Positions 7,588 to 14,289 of a stretch of 14,289 nucleotides of DNA are shown piece by piece; position 1 is the first letter of the stretch, and each line of letters starts with the position of its first letter. Source of the stretch: Bacteroidia bacterium (GTDB lineage: Bacteria; Bacteroidota; Bacteroidia; NS11-12g; UBA955); assembly GCA_023254645.1 (NCBI GenBank), contig JALRLA010000400.1, positions 1 through 14,289 on the forward strand, in the 5' to 3' direction. The notes beneath the pieces were generated by a model. That model was not told where the DNA came from. It did not search any database and saw nothing but the letters and a program-made list of their open reading frames with translations. Made by a program: the position numbers and the translations under genes.

Positions 7588-7619
7588 TTTGGCTTTCCCT
7601 CCGCTGTCCTCTACCTTTG
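7588..7619 (+). promoter_or_regulatory. Promoter of the symporter-GNAT-racemase unit
   Basis: A complete Bacteroidota-type promoter: TTTG at 7588-7591, a 20-base spacer, then TACCTTTG at 7612-7619 (consensus TTG-N17-23-TAnnTTTG). Transcription should begin near 7625, leaving a leader of about 65 bases before the TTG start codon at 7690. I see no strong hairpin or recognisable riboswitch in that leader. The remainder of the 7441-7689 gap contains only the sodA terminator and unassigned sequence. Confidence 0.7.
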
Positions 7620-7689
7620 AACACAGGCATTTGTACCATTAAATCTGTCTGTTGCCTAGGAATCATCACTCTCGAGATTCCCCCCTGTT

Positions 7690-9099
7690 TTGGACATTAT
7701 TGACTATATCATATTCTCCGTCTATTTGATTGCAATGGTCGGAGTGGGTCTCTATTTCTACCAGAAAAACAACGACTTAGACGATTATTACGTAGGAGGG
7801 CGCAACCTCGGTTACGGCCATATTGGCCTTTCGGTGGTGGCCACTGACGTGGGAGGTGGCTTTTCGGTAGGCCTTGGAGGCTTGGGGTTCACCATGGGCT
7901 TGTCGGGCTCTTGGATGCTGTTCACCGGGCTCATTGGTGCCTGGTTGAGCGCGGTGATTTTGATTCCCAGGCTGTACCGCATGTCCAGTTTCAGAAGCTT
8001 GTTTTCCTTGCCCGAAGTATTTCAGTCCTTATACGGCAAGCAAGCAGCCATTGCCGCCGCTATCATATCGTTTATCGGTTATCTCGGCTTTACCTCTTCC
8101 CAATTATTGGCCGGAGCCAAATTGGCTTCTGCAACCATTGATACCCTTTCTTTCACCCATATCGCCATCATTCTCGGTGTGTTCACGGTGGTCTATACCG
8201 CCTTGGGTGGATTGAAAGCCGTCATCATGACTGACACAGTTCAATGGATCATTTTGCTCATTGGGCTGATCGGGTTTGGACTGCCCTTTGCCTACATAGA
8301 ACTCGGGGGATGGCAAGCCATTCGAAATGCCTTACCCGATGACATGTTCAGTTTAGGCAACTTCAAGGCGATTCAAATGATCAACTGGTTCATTGCCATC
8401 GTCCCCATCTGGTTTGTCGGAATGACCTTGTACCAACGCATTTTTGCCAGTCGCAACATCGAAGAAGCTCAAAAAGCCTGGTTTTTGGCCGGGCTCTTGG
8501 AATGGCCCATCATGGCCTTCATGGGCGTTGCCTTGGGCTTGCTAGCCAAAGTGGCTTATGTACAAGGAGCCATCGCCTTCCCTTCTGGCCTAGTCGACTC
8601 CGAAATGGGCCTGCCTCTTTTACTCAAAGAAGTGCTCCCTGTAGGCATTACCGGCATGGTGCTCGCTGCCTATTTCTCAGCCATCATGTCTACCGCCGAC
8701 TCCTGTTTGATGGCCGCCTCGGGCAATGTCGTGCACGACCTCATTGGAAAGTTCCTGCGCCTGTCCCCCAAAGCTCACATTCGATTCTCCCAACTCACAA
8801 CAGGCCTTCTCGGCGCTATAGCCGTATACATTGCCTTGAATATGAGCAACGTATTGGAGCTGATGCTCTTGTCTTATGGATTCATGGTCTCCGGCTTGCT
8901 AATTCCCCTATTGTTCGGCTTCGGAAAGGTTCGCTATTCACCATACACCGCCATGGCCTCAATGATTGCCGGTGGTACAACCTGCTCGTATTTGGTTTGG
9001 AATAAGCTTCCTCTACCCCTCGGTCTTGATCCCAATTTCTTTGGCATTCTCAGCTCTCTATTGGTCTTTCTTCTCTTTAAAAACATTCGCAAAGCATGA
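7690..9099 (+). CDS. Sodium:solute symporter (SSS family), substrate unknown
   Basis: Sodium-coupled uptake carrier of the PutP/SGLT superfamily in the inner membrane, 469 residues with about 13 hydrophobic segments. Family marks are DDYYVGGRNLG at 32-42 after the first membrane helix, GGLKAVIMTDTVQW at 173-186, and AAYFSAIMSTADSCL at 326-340, where S334/T335 correspond to the sodium-binding Ser/Thr of PutP. The start is TTG. An in-frame TAG stands at 7657-7659, no ATG lies between it and 7690, and the first internal ATG falls inside transmembrane helix 1. The substrate cannot be read from sequence, because the family carries amino acids, sugars, carboxylates and vitamins. Its stop overlaps the ATG of the acetyltransferase gene (ATGA), and a racemase follows, which makes an amino acid a reasonable guess. 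Confidence 0.92.
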   Translation: MDIIDYIIFSVYLIAMVGVGLYFYQKNNDLDDYYVGGRNLGYGHIGLSVVATDVGGGFSVGLGGLGFTMGLSGSWMLFTGLIGAWLSAVILIPRLYRMSSFRSLFSLPEVFQSLYGKQAAIAAAIISFIGYLGFTSSQLLAGAKLASATIDTLSFTHIAIILGVFTVVYTALGGLKAVIMTDTVQWIILLIGLIGFGLPFAYIELGGWQAIRNALPDDMFSLGNFKAIQMINWFIAIVPIWFVGMTLYQRIFASRNIEEAQKAWFLAGLLEWPIMAFMGVALGLLAKVAYVQGAIAFPSGLVDSEMGLPLLLKEVLPVGITGMVLAAYFSAIMSTADSCLMAASGNVVHDLIGKFLRLSPKAHIRFSQLTTGLLGAIAVYIALNMSNVLELMLLSYGFMVSGLLIPLLFGFGKVRYSPYTAMASMIAGGTTCSYLVWNKLPLPLGLDPNFFGILSSLLVFLLFKNIRKA

Positions 9100-9527
9100 T
9101 TATTAACTCATACCATTCCCACGATTTTCAGCAGTTAGATCCTGCCGTTCGGCAACAGTATGCCGAGTTTTTACACCAACATTTGGACCAATACGGAGAC
9201 TCCTTGCCCGCCATTTTGACCTGTTTCGACTACGTCATGAACCACGGCGGATGGGCCTTTACCCTCAACGTCAATGAAGCCTTAGCCGGAGTCTGTGTAT
9301 TCAACGAAACCCACATGAATGGGTATATCCCAGAAAACATCCTCGTCTACATCGCTGTCGATACTCAACACCGTGGCAAAGGCCTAGGAAAAAGTTTGAT
9401 AGAGGAAGCGCTGAAGCATGTAAAAGGCGATGTCGCCTTGCACGTAGAAGCCAACAACCCGGCTAAAAAGCTCTACGAAAAGCTAGGATTCACCAACCCG
9501 TATTTGGAGATGCGATTGAAACGATAG
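9096..9527 (+). CDS. GNAT family N-acetyltransferase
   Basis: Transfers an acetyl group from acetyl-CoA to an amine. It has 143 residues and a typical GNAT fold. Motif A, which binds the pyrophosphate of acetyl-CoA, is QHRGKGLG at 91-98 after the strand NILVYIAVD. Motif B is NNPAKKLYEKLGF at 120-132. The N-terminal part (about 1-60) holds the variable acceptor-binding region and gives no clue to the acceptor. The ATG overlaps the symporter stop by four bases, and the racemase starts four bases after its own stop, so all three are one translational unit. Inference: it may acetylate the amino acid, or an analogue, that the symporter imports or the racemase handles. Confidence 0.92.
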   Translation: MIINSYHSHDFQQLDPAVRQQYAEFLHQHLDQYGDSLPAILTCFDYVMNHGGWAFTLNVNEALAGVCVFNETHMNGYIPENILVYIAVDTQHRGKGLGKSLIEEALKHVKGDVALHVEANNPAKKLYEKLGFTNPYLEMRLKR

Positions 9528-9531
9528 AGCC

Positions 9532-10602
9532 ATGGCTTACATCGAACTCGACCGCAGCAAGCTCCAGCAGAATTATCGCTTTCTGGAGAACCTGTTTCAA
9601 ACCGATCAAACCGATTGGGCGATTGTCACCAAACTCCTGTGTGGCAACCCATTGTATTTAAAAGAACTCATCGATTTAGGAATCAAAGAACTCTGCGATT
9701 CCAGGGTGAGTAATCTGAAAGCCATCAAGAAATTGGCCAGCCATGTACAGACGGTTTACATCAAACCACCGGCCAAGCGCAGCATCAAAACCATTGTGCA
9801 ATATGCCGATGTCAGCTTCAATACGGAACTGGAAACCATACGCCTCATTGCAGAAGAAGCTCAGTGCCAAAACAAGGTGCACAAGATCATCATCATGGTG
9901 GAAATGGGCGATCTGCGCGAAGGGGTGATGGGCGAAGATTTGGTCAAATTCTACGGGGAGGTATTCGAATTGAAAGGCATTGAAATCATTGGCATTGGAG
10001 CCAACATCAACTGCTTAAGCGGTGTACTTCCCACCCAAGACAAGTACATCCAACTCTCCTTGTACAAGCAGCTGATTGAAACCCGTTTCAATCTGAGCAT
10101 ACCCTGGATCACAGCCGGAACTTCCATCACGCTACCTCTGCTCTTTCGCAAGCAATTACCAGGATCCATCAACCACTTTCGCATTGGAGAAACCCTTTTC
10201 TTTGGCAATAATTTGTTGACCAACGAACCCATTCCCGGCATGAAAACTGGAGTCTTTCGCCTGTTTGCCGAGATCATTGAAATCTCAGAAAAACCCATTG
10301 TCCCCATTGGCTATTTAGCTGAAAATCCATCGGGAGAAACCGTCGACATCCGGGAAGAGGACTATGGAGTTCTGGCCTTCCGAGCCATTGTCGATGTGGG
10401 TCTGTTGGACATACAAACCGAATTCATTGAACCTGAAGACGAAGCACTGAAAATTGTAGGAGCTAGTTCAGATATGCTGATATTGAACCTAGGCCCTCAA
10501 TACAAAGCCTATCAAGTGGGTGATGTGATTCCCTTTCGCCTGAAATACATGGGCGCTTTGGGTCTCTTCAACAGCGACTACATCGAAAAACGTGTTATTT
10601 GA
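9532..10602 (+). CDS. PLP-dependent amino-acid racemase, ornithine/alanine racemase type
   Basis: Fold type III pyridoxal-phosphate enzyme that should interconvert L- and D-forms of an amino acid, 356 residues. The PLP lysine is K34 in WAIVTKLLCGN. The block KVHKIIIMVEMGDLREG (115-131), GIGANINCLSGVLP (154-167), the phosphate-binding AGTS (195-198) and HFRIGE (215-220, R218 near the pyridine nitrogen) resemble the clostridial ornithine racemase group and its broad-specificity relatives more than the cell-wall alanine racemase Alr. The late LKIVGASSDMLIL segment is also shared with that group as I recall it. Substrate specificity is not determinable by eye. As the third gene after the symporter and GNAT genes, it suggests D-amino acid metabolism. 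It ends 28 bases before the shared terminator. Confidence 0.87.
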   Translation: MAYIELDRSKLQQNYRFLENLFQTDQTDWAIVTKLLCGNPLYLKELIDLGIKELCDSRVSNLKAIKKLASHVQTVYIKPPAKRSIKTIVQYADVSFNTELETIRLIAEEAQCQNKVHKIIIMVEMGDLREGVMGEDLVKFYGEVFELKGIEIIGIGANINCLSGVLPTQDKYIQLSLYKQLIETRFNLSIPWITAGTSITLPLLFRKQLPGSINHFRIGETLFFGNNLLTNEPIPGMKTGVFRLFAEIIEISEKPIVPIGYLAENPSGETVDIREEDYGVLAFRAIVDVGLLDIQTEFIEPEDEALKIVGASSDMLILNLGPQYKAYQVGDVIPFRLKYMGALGLFNSDYIEKRVI

Positions 10603-10631
10603 TTCGGTCACAGACTACCAGGATTAACGGC

Positions 10632-10662
10632 AAAAAAAAGGCCCCGCTTGCAGCGGGGCCTT
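10632..10662. terminator. Shared terminator of racemase and rplY units
   Basis: An 11-bp perfect stem AAGGCCCCGCT / AGCGGGGCCTT (10638-10648 with 10652-10662) with a three-base loop. On the minus strand it is followed by eight T residues (complement of 10632-10639), making a textbook terminator for rplY. On the plus strand the hairpin is followed only by TTCC, so it is less efficient for the racemase unit. Confidence 0.9.
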
Positions 10663-10683
10663 CCATCAATGCTTTTATAAGAA

Positions 10684-11274
10684 TTAACTCTTCTTGGCAG
10701 CCTTTGCCTCTTCGGCAGCAGCCTGCATCAAAGCACGGGTAGTCTTCACAGTCGCGATGGCGTTTGCAGGAGCATCCAACAATTCGAATCCAGTCACTTC
10801 CAATTGACCTACTTTGGTACTCTGACCAATTTCCAAGGTAGAGATGCTTACGTCAATATAATCGGGCAAGTTGCTGATCATACCGCGCACACGCAAACGG
10901 TTGATCTTCTTCACCAATTTACCACCGGCACGAACACCAGGTGAGTTGCCCACAATGCGAACGGGGATCTCAACGGTTACAGGCTTATCGGCTTGGATAG
11001 CCAAGAAATCAGCATGCAAAATGGCTTCAGACACGGGGTGGAATTGCAAATCTTGCAAAGTGGCCTCGTAGGTCTTCTCACCCAATTCCAAACGCACTTT
11101 GTATACATTCTCGGTGTATACCAAGTTTTTGAAATCAGCTTGATAAACAGCGAAGTGAACGTTTTCACCGGCGCCATACAGGTTGCAGGGAACTTGACCT
11201 GCGTTGCGCAATTCTTTGGCAGTACGACTACCAACTTCAGAGCGCATTTCTCCTTTCAACAAAATAGTTTTCAT
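10684..11274 (-). CDS. rplY: 50S ribosomal protein L25, Ctc (long) form
   Basis: Binds 5S rRNA in the large ribosomal subunit. It has 196 residues, the long L25/TL5/Ctc form. The N-terminal L25 domain (about 1-90) begins MKTILLKGEMRSEVGSRTAKELRNAGQVPCNLYG. The C-terminal TL5/Ctc beta domain (about 95-185) includes HADFLAIQADKPVTVEIPVR and GNSPGVRAGGKL. The end is an alanine-lysine-rich tail. It lies 25 bases after prs on the same strand, a common pairing in Bacteroidota and Firmicutes. Usually pth (peptidyl-tRNA hydrolase) follows, but here a strong terminator comes directly after the stop. Confidence 0.96.
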   Translation of the reverse strand: MKTILLKGEMRSEVGSRTAKELRNAGQVPCNLYGAGENVHFAVYQADFKNLVYTENVYKVRLELGEKTYEATLQDLQFHPVSEAILHADFLAIQADKPVTVEIPVRIVGNSPGVRAGGKLVKKINRLRVRGMISNLPDYIDVSISTLEIGQSTKVGQLEVTGFELLDAPANAIATVKTTRALMQAAAEEAKAAKKS

Positions 11275-11299
11275 ATTCTAACTAGTAATTTTTTCGGGT

Positions 11300-12280
11300 T
11301 TAAGATTTCTTCAAATCCAGATTGGTCTGGGTTGTGAAGATTTGGCGAAATAGGGAGCTGATGCTTCCATTTTCGTGTACGTTGCGAATGGCGCGAGCAA
11401 ACAAAGGAGCTACACTCATGATCTTGATGCGATCCGAATGCTGCTTCAAAGGAATGGTATCGGTCACCACCAATTCGGTCAGTACAGAGTTTTCGATGTT
11501 TTCGTAAGCCTTGCCGCTCAACACAGGGTGGCAGCACAAAGCGCGAACAGACTTGGCCCCTTTTTCAATCAACATGGCTGATGATTTGCATAAGGTTCCA
11601 CCCGTATCGATGATGTCGTCAATCAAGACGATGTCCTTACCATCTACATCACCGATAACGGTCATGTTGGCAATCTCATTGGCTTTTTTACGCTCCTTGT
11701 CACAGATAACCATGGGCAAATTCAAGGCCTTGGCCACCTCGCGAATTCGAGCAGAAGATCCCACATCAGGAGCGGCCAACACCAAGTTGTCTTGGGGAAG
11801 GGCCTTGATGTAAGGGGTGAAGACGATAGACGCTTCCAAGTGATCAACCGGAATGTTGAAGAAGCCCTGAATTTGAGGGGCGTGCAATTCCATGGTCATC
11901 ACACGGTTCGCGCCGGCTGCGGTCAACAAGTCAGCCACCAATTTGGAGGCAATGCTCACACGGGGTTTGTCTTTGCGATCCTGACGAGCGAACCCGTAGT
12001 AAGGAATAACTGCGGTAATGTAGTTGGCACTGGCGCGCTTGGCAGCGTCAATGCACATGAGCAACTCCATCAAGTTGTCAGAGGTCGGGTATGTGCTCTG
12101 AATGAAGAACACGTCACAACCGCGAACACTTTCGTTGATGTTGGGTTGAAATTCTCCATCGCTGAAACGGCTAACCGTCATGTCCCCAGGAAGGGAACCA
12201 TAATACTCACAAATGCTGTTGGTCAGGGAGGCAGACGCGCTGCCCGCAAAAATTTTGACCGGGTGTATCAAAGAAGCCAT
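11300..12280 (-). CDS. prs: Ribose-phosphate pyrophosphokinase
   Basis: Makes PRPP from ribose 5-phosphate and ATP, feeding purine, pyrimidine, histidine, tryptophan and NAD synthesis in the cytoplasm. It has 326 residues. The sequence shows FSDGEFQPNI (39-48), the ATP-binding YYGFARQDRKDKPR (94-107) and H133 in ELHAPQIQGFF. The PRPP-binding loop is DDIIDTGGT at 221-229. This is the regulated class I enzyme seen across bacteria. It lies 55 bases after the tRNA-Gln gene and 25 bases before rplY. No separate TAnnTTTG element is visible in the tRNA-prs gap, so transcription may come from the tRNA promoter with processing. Confidence 0.97.
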   Translation of the reverse strand: MASLIHPVKIFAGSASASLTNSICEYYGSLPGDMTVSRFSDGEFQPNINESVRGCDVFFIQSTYPTSDNLMELLMCIDAAKRASANYITAVIPYYGFARQDRKDKPRVSIASKLVADLLTAAGANRVMTMELHAPQIQGFFNIPVDHLEASIVFTPYIKALPQDNLVLAAPDVGSSARIREVAKALNLPMVICDKERKKANEIANMTVIGDVDGKDIVLIDDIIDTGGTLCKSSAMLIEKGAKSVRALCCHPVLSGKAYENIENSVLTELVVTDTIPLKQHSDRIKIMSVAPLFARAIRNVHENGSISSLFRQIFTTQTNLDLKKS

Positions 12281-12335
12281 AATCTGTTTTACTGTCTCTC
12301 AAGGGGTTAACCTCAGATATCATCAAACTTTTTTG

Positions 12336-12407
12336 TTGCCCGACTAGGACTCGAACCTAGACGTACAGAACCAAAATCTGCTGTCCTGCCAATTAGACGA
12401 TCGGGCA
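12336..12407 (-). tRNA. tRNA-Gln (anticodon UUG)
   Basis: The 72-base cloverleaf folds fully. The acceptor stem TGCCCGA pairs with TCGGGCA, with discriminator A at 12336. The D arm has GTC/GAC, and the anticodon stem GCAGA/TCTGT encloses the loop TTTTGGT, giving anticodon TTG (UUG in RNA, reading CAA and by wobble CAG). The T arm is CTAGG-TTCGAGT-CCTAG. CCA is not encoded (the next bases are CAA), so it is added after transcription. Confidence 0.95.
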
Positions 12408-12417
12408 ATTAGGGCTG

Positions 12418-12446
12418 CAAATATAATGAAATTTCCAATCTCCAAA
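12418..12446 (-). promoter_or_regulatory. Promoter of tRNA-Gln - prs - rplY unit
   Basis: On the minus strand, TTTG (12446-12443) is followed by a 17-base spacer and TATATTTG (12425-12418), an exact fit to the Bacteroidota TTG-N17-23-TAnnTTTG promoter. It ends 10 bases before the mature tRNA 5' end, a short leader as expected for a tRNA gene. Confidence 0.72.
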
Positions 12447-12509
12447 CCTCGTCAACTCGGGAATTGCAAAAAATACTCAGGGCAAATGCGAGGGGCCTCC
12501 GGCCATCGA

Positions 12510-14087
12510 TTAGCGTTTGGTCAGAATGCGCGACTCTCGCTTGGGCCCTTGTGCCAATTGCAAGACATAATTACCCGATGGCAATCCGCGTAAATCGACA
12601 TCAACAGCCATCTCACCGGGGGCCACACGCGCTTCGTAGAGCACTCGAACCTGACGACCCATGGCGTCAAATAGCTCCAGTCGCACATTTCCCCCATCGC
12701 TGCTCAAACGAATTTGAGCGGTCTCCCCTGCGGGGTTCGGATAAGGCTCGCTCAAACTGATGCGGCTCACCAGGTCCAAATAATCATCCAAACCTGCAGG
12801 GTTCGATTTGAAGATGGGGAGGGTATCAAAGTCTTTATCGCCCATAGCAGCTTTGACCTCACTGGCGCTTAGTTCGAACCAGTCTTGCAACACGCTAGCA
12901 TAGACCTGACGAAAATCAAACTGCATGGGCACGTTGTCGTTGACCGTGACAGTAGAAGCAATCTCCGGGTTCTTGCCAATGATGCCTGCCTGAACGCCGT
13001 TTCCGAACACAAACAGAGGTGCGGCGGCACCGTGGTCGGTACCATTGCTCGCATTGTCCTTGATGCGGCGACCAAATTCCGAGAAGGTCATGCCCGCTAC
13101 GCGATCGGCATGCCCCAAAAGCTGCAAATCATCTTGGAAGGCGCCGATCGCATCGCCCAAGGCCTTCATCAAATTGGCGTGATTACCCTTGCTGGTATCG
13201 CTGGTGTCTACCTGTTGGGCATGGGTATCGAACCCGCCCAAAGAGACCATGTATACAGGGGTTTTCAACCCTCCGTCTATGAGTTTAGCAACAATCTTCA
13301 ATTGATCAGCCAGGTTGTTGCCACCGGGGTATTTGGTTGAAAGGTTTTTGCCCTTGCCGGCCGCCGCTTTCACCACATCGGTAAAGGCATTGGTTTGGCT
13401 GGCGAGCATACGCAAATAGGCCAATTCTACTTCGGCGGGAGTAGTTGGGGTTGACCCGCTGCTGTCCCCTCCTGCTACCAAATCGTAGAAGGCATCGACG
13501 CTGGAAAGCACCATACCCATGTTGGCCTCTGGCCCCATGAAGGTCAAGGAAACAGCATTTCCAATTTGAATACCCAAGGGGTCAGGCATATCGGTATTGG
13601 GATAGTCTTCCGGGAAGCCGGGGAATCGCTGATCCAAATAGCGGCCCATCCATCCGGTGGCCCAGGTCTCCTTGCTATCCGAACCGCTCATCCAAATGTC
13701 GGTCGAACGAAAATGCGAGAAATTTGGCTGCGGATAACCCACCGCCTGTACCGCTGACACCAGCCCATCATCGAACAGATTTTTCAATCCGGTCAAAGAA
13801 GGGTGAATGCCCGTGCCCGAGTAGCCTTTCAAAGTAGCCACTTTGGTATCAGGAATCAAGACCGATGTACGAGCTTTGCTCAAGTTGTTGTACTGATCGA
13901 GCGGAATCAAGGTATTGATACCGTCATTGCCCCCATTGAGCTGAATGATCACCAAAATGTGGTCGTTGGTATTGCCTCGGCGGCGCAGAGCACCGAGCAA
14001 AGGAGATTCGGCCAAGGCCTGGGCCTTGTAGGCTCCAAAAGCCACAGTGGCGGCTGATCCGGCTTTTAAAAATGAACGTCTTTTCAT
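12510..14087 (-). CDS. DUF1501 protein with Tat-like signal and T9SS sorting domain
   Basis: Secreted or surface protein of unknown function, 525 residues. The N-terminus MKRRSFLKAGSAATVAFGAY has the twin-arginine pattern RRxFLK with a mild hydrophobic stretch, so Tat export is likely. The DUF1501 core, related to the alkaline-phosphatase/sulfatase superfamily, covers about 40-440 and shows QLNGGNDGINTLIP (49-62), GGFDTHAQQ (284-292), SEFGRRIKDN (336-345) and TDHG (350-353). From about 448 it ends in a type A T9SS sorting domain: EPYPNPAGE, LELFDAMGRQV, LRGLPSGNYVLQL and a basic end RILTKR. It would therefore cross the inner membrane folded and then the outer membrane by T9SS. The upstream gene ends three bases before its ATG, and DUF1800/DUF1501 pairs are common. 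The enzymatic activity is unknown. Confidence 0.9.
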   Translation of the reverse strand: MKRRSFLKAGSAATVAFGAYKAQALAESPLLGALRRRGNTNDHILVIIQLNGGNDGINTLIPLDQYNNLSKARTSVLIPDTKVATLKGYSGTGIHPSLTGLKNLFDDGLVSAVQAVGYPQPNFSHFRSTDIWMSGSDSKETWATGWMGRYLDQRFPGFPEDYPNTDMPDPLGIQIGNAVSLTFMGPEANMGMVLSSVDAFYDLVAGGDSSGSTPTTPAEVELAYLRMLASQTNAFTDVVKAAAGKGKNLSTKYPGGNNLADQLKIVAKLIDGGLKTPVYMVSLGGFDTHAQQVDTSDTSKGNHANLMKALGDAIGAFQDDLQLLGHADRVAGMTFSEFGRRIKDNASNGTDHGAAAPLFVFGNGVQAGIIGKNPEIASTVTVNDNVPMQFDFRQVYASVLQDWFELSASEVKAAMGDKDFDTLPIFKSNPAGLDDYLDLVSRISLSEPYPNPAGETAQIRLSSDGGNVRLELFDAMGRQVRVLYEARVAPGEMAVDVDLRGLPSGNYVLQLAQGPKRESRILTKR

Positions 14088-14090
14088 GGC

Positions 14091-14289
14091 TTAAGAAAGC
14101 TGGTATTCAGCCAAATTGGTGATGGTTTTCAAAAGTCCCTGAAGCTTGGATTTTACCGCTGCCAGTTGGGATGTATGTTCGGAATTCGAAGGGTCATTGG
14201 CGGCATACCAAGCGTCACTCCAGTTGTAGTCCGGAATGCCACCTGGCAACAAAATGGCCTTCAATTCGGCAATTTTCGCCGTGGTCAAG
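14091..14289 (-). CDS. DUF1800 family protein, C-terminal fragment
   Basis: Only the last 65 codons are in the window and the 5' part lies beyond it. The fragment runs LTTAKIAELKAILLPGGIP at its beginning and ends in LLKTITNLAEYQLS. The PGGIPDYNW segment and the terminal AEYQLS are typical of the end of DUF1800 proteins, which are usually encoded just before a DUF1501 protein, as here. The function of DUF1800 is unknown. The identification rests on this short tail plus the neighbour, so it is probable and not certain. Confidence 0.72.
   Translation of the reverse strand, partial: LTTAKIAELKAILLPGGIPDYNWSDAWYAANDPSNSEHTSQLAAVKSKLQGLLKTITNLAEYQLS

Noticed and set aside
8502..9005. A 167-codon open frame on the plus strand in another frame of the symporter gene
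   Set aside because: It overlaps the conserved sodium-site region of the symporter, and its composition (rich in Arg, His, Ser) is typical of an out-of-frame reading.
12494..12504. Hairpin GGCC-GGA-GGCC just after the DUF1501 gene as a terminator
   Set aside because: The stem is only four base pairs and no T run follows on the minus strand.

Overview
The window looks like a stretch of ordinary chromosome from a member of the Bacteroidota, most likely a Flavobacteriales-type bacterium with roughly balanced base composition. The evidence is threefold. One protein carries a type IX secretion (T9SS) C-terminal sorting domain. Several promoters match the Bacteroidota form TTG-N17-23-TAnnTTTG. The gene content also fits: an FKBP lipoprotein of the GldI kind, an L25/Ctc ribosomal protein behind prs, and a DUF1800/DUF1501 pair. 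No phage, insertion sequence, CRISPR array or rRNA is visible. The genus cannot be named from this sequence alone.

Layout. From 4261 down to 1 a minus-strand run, probably one operon, holds nrnA (DHH phosphoesterase), a two-domain FKBP lipoprotein, rfbB (dTDP-glucose 4,6-dehydratase) and cysS (cut by the window edge). Divergent from it, from 4301 to 6179, are an M16 zinc peptidase and, one base later, a small AlbA_2/Schlafen-type protein with a winged-helix tail. These converge on a minus-strand pnuC (nicotinamide riboside transporter), which is itself divergent from a manganese-type superoxide dismutase gene ending in a clear terminator. After a promoter-bearing gap of about 250 bases, a plus-strand three-gene unit (7690-10602) encodes a sodium:solute symporter, a GNAT acetyltransferase and a PLP-dependent racemase of the ornithine/alanine racemase type. 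It meets the minus-strand tRNA-Gln - prs - rplY unit at a strong shared hairpin terminator. The right end holds a minus-strand DUF1800 (partial) - DUF1501 pair, the latter with both a Tat-like signal and a T9SS sorting domain.

How it fits together. Most genes are housekeeping: tRNA charging, RNA-oligo turnover, PRPP synthesis, NAD-precursor uptake, oxidative stress defence and dTDP-sugar synthesis. The most interesting parts are four. First, the symporter-acetyltransferase-racemase unit reads as a possible uptake and conversion route for an amino acid enantiomer. Second, the nrnA/peptidase intergenic region has two facing promoter-like elements so close to the start codons that both messages may be leaderless. 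Third, the peptidase/AlbA_2 pair is tightly coupled. Fourth, a Tat signal and a T9SS tail are combined in one protein. I did not find a clear-cut undescribed defence or mobile system.
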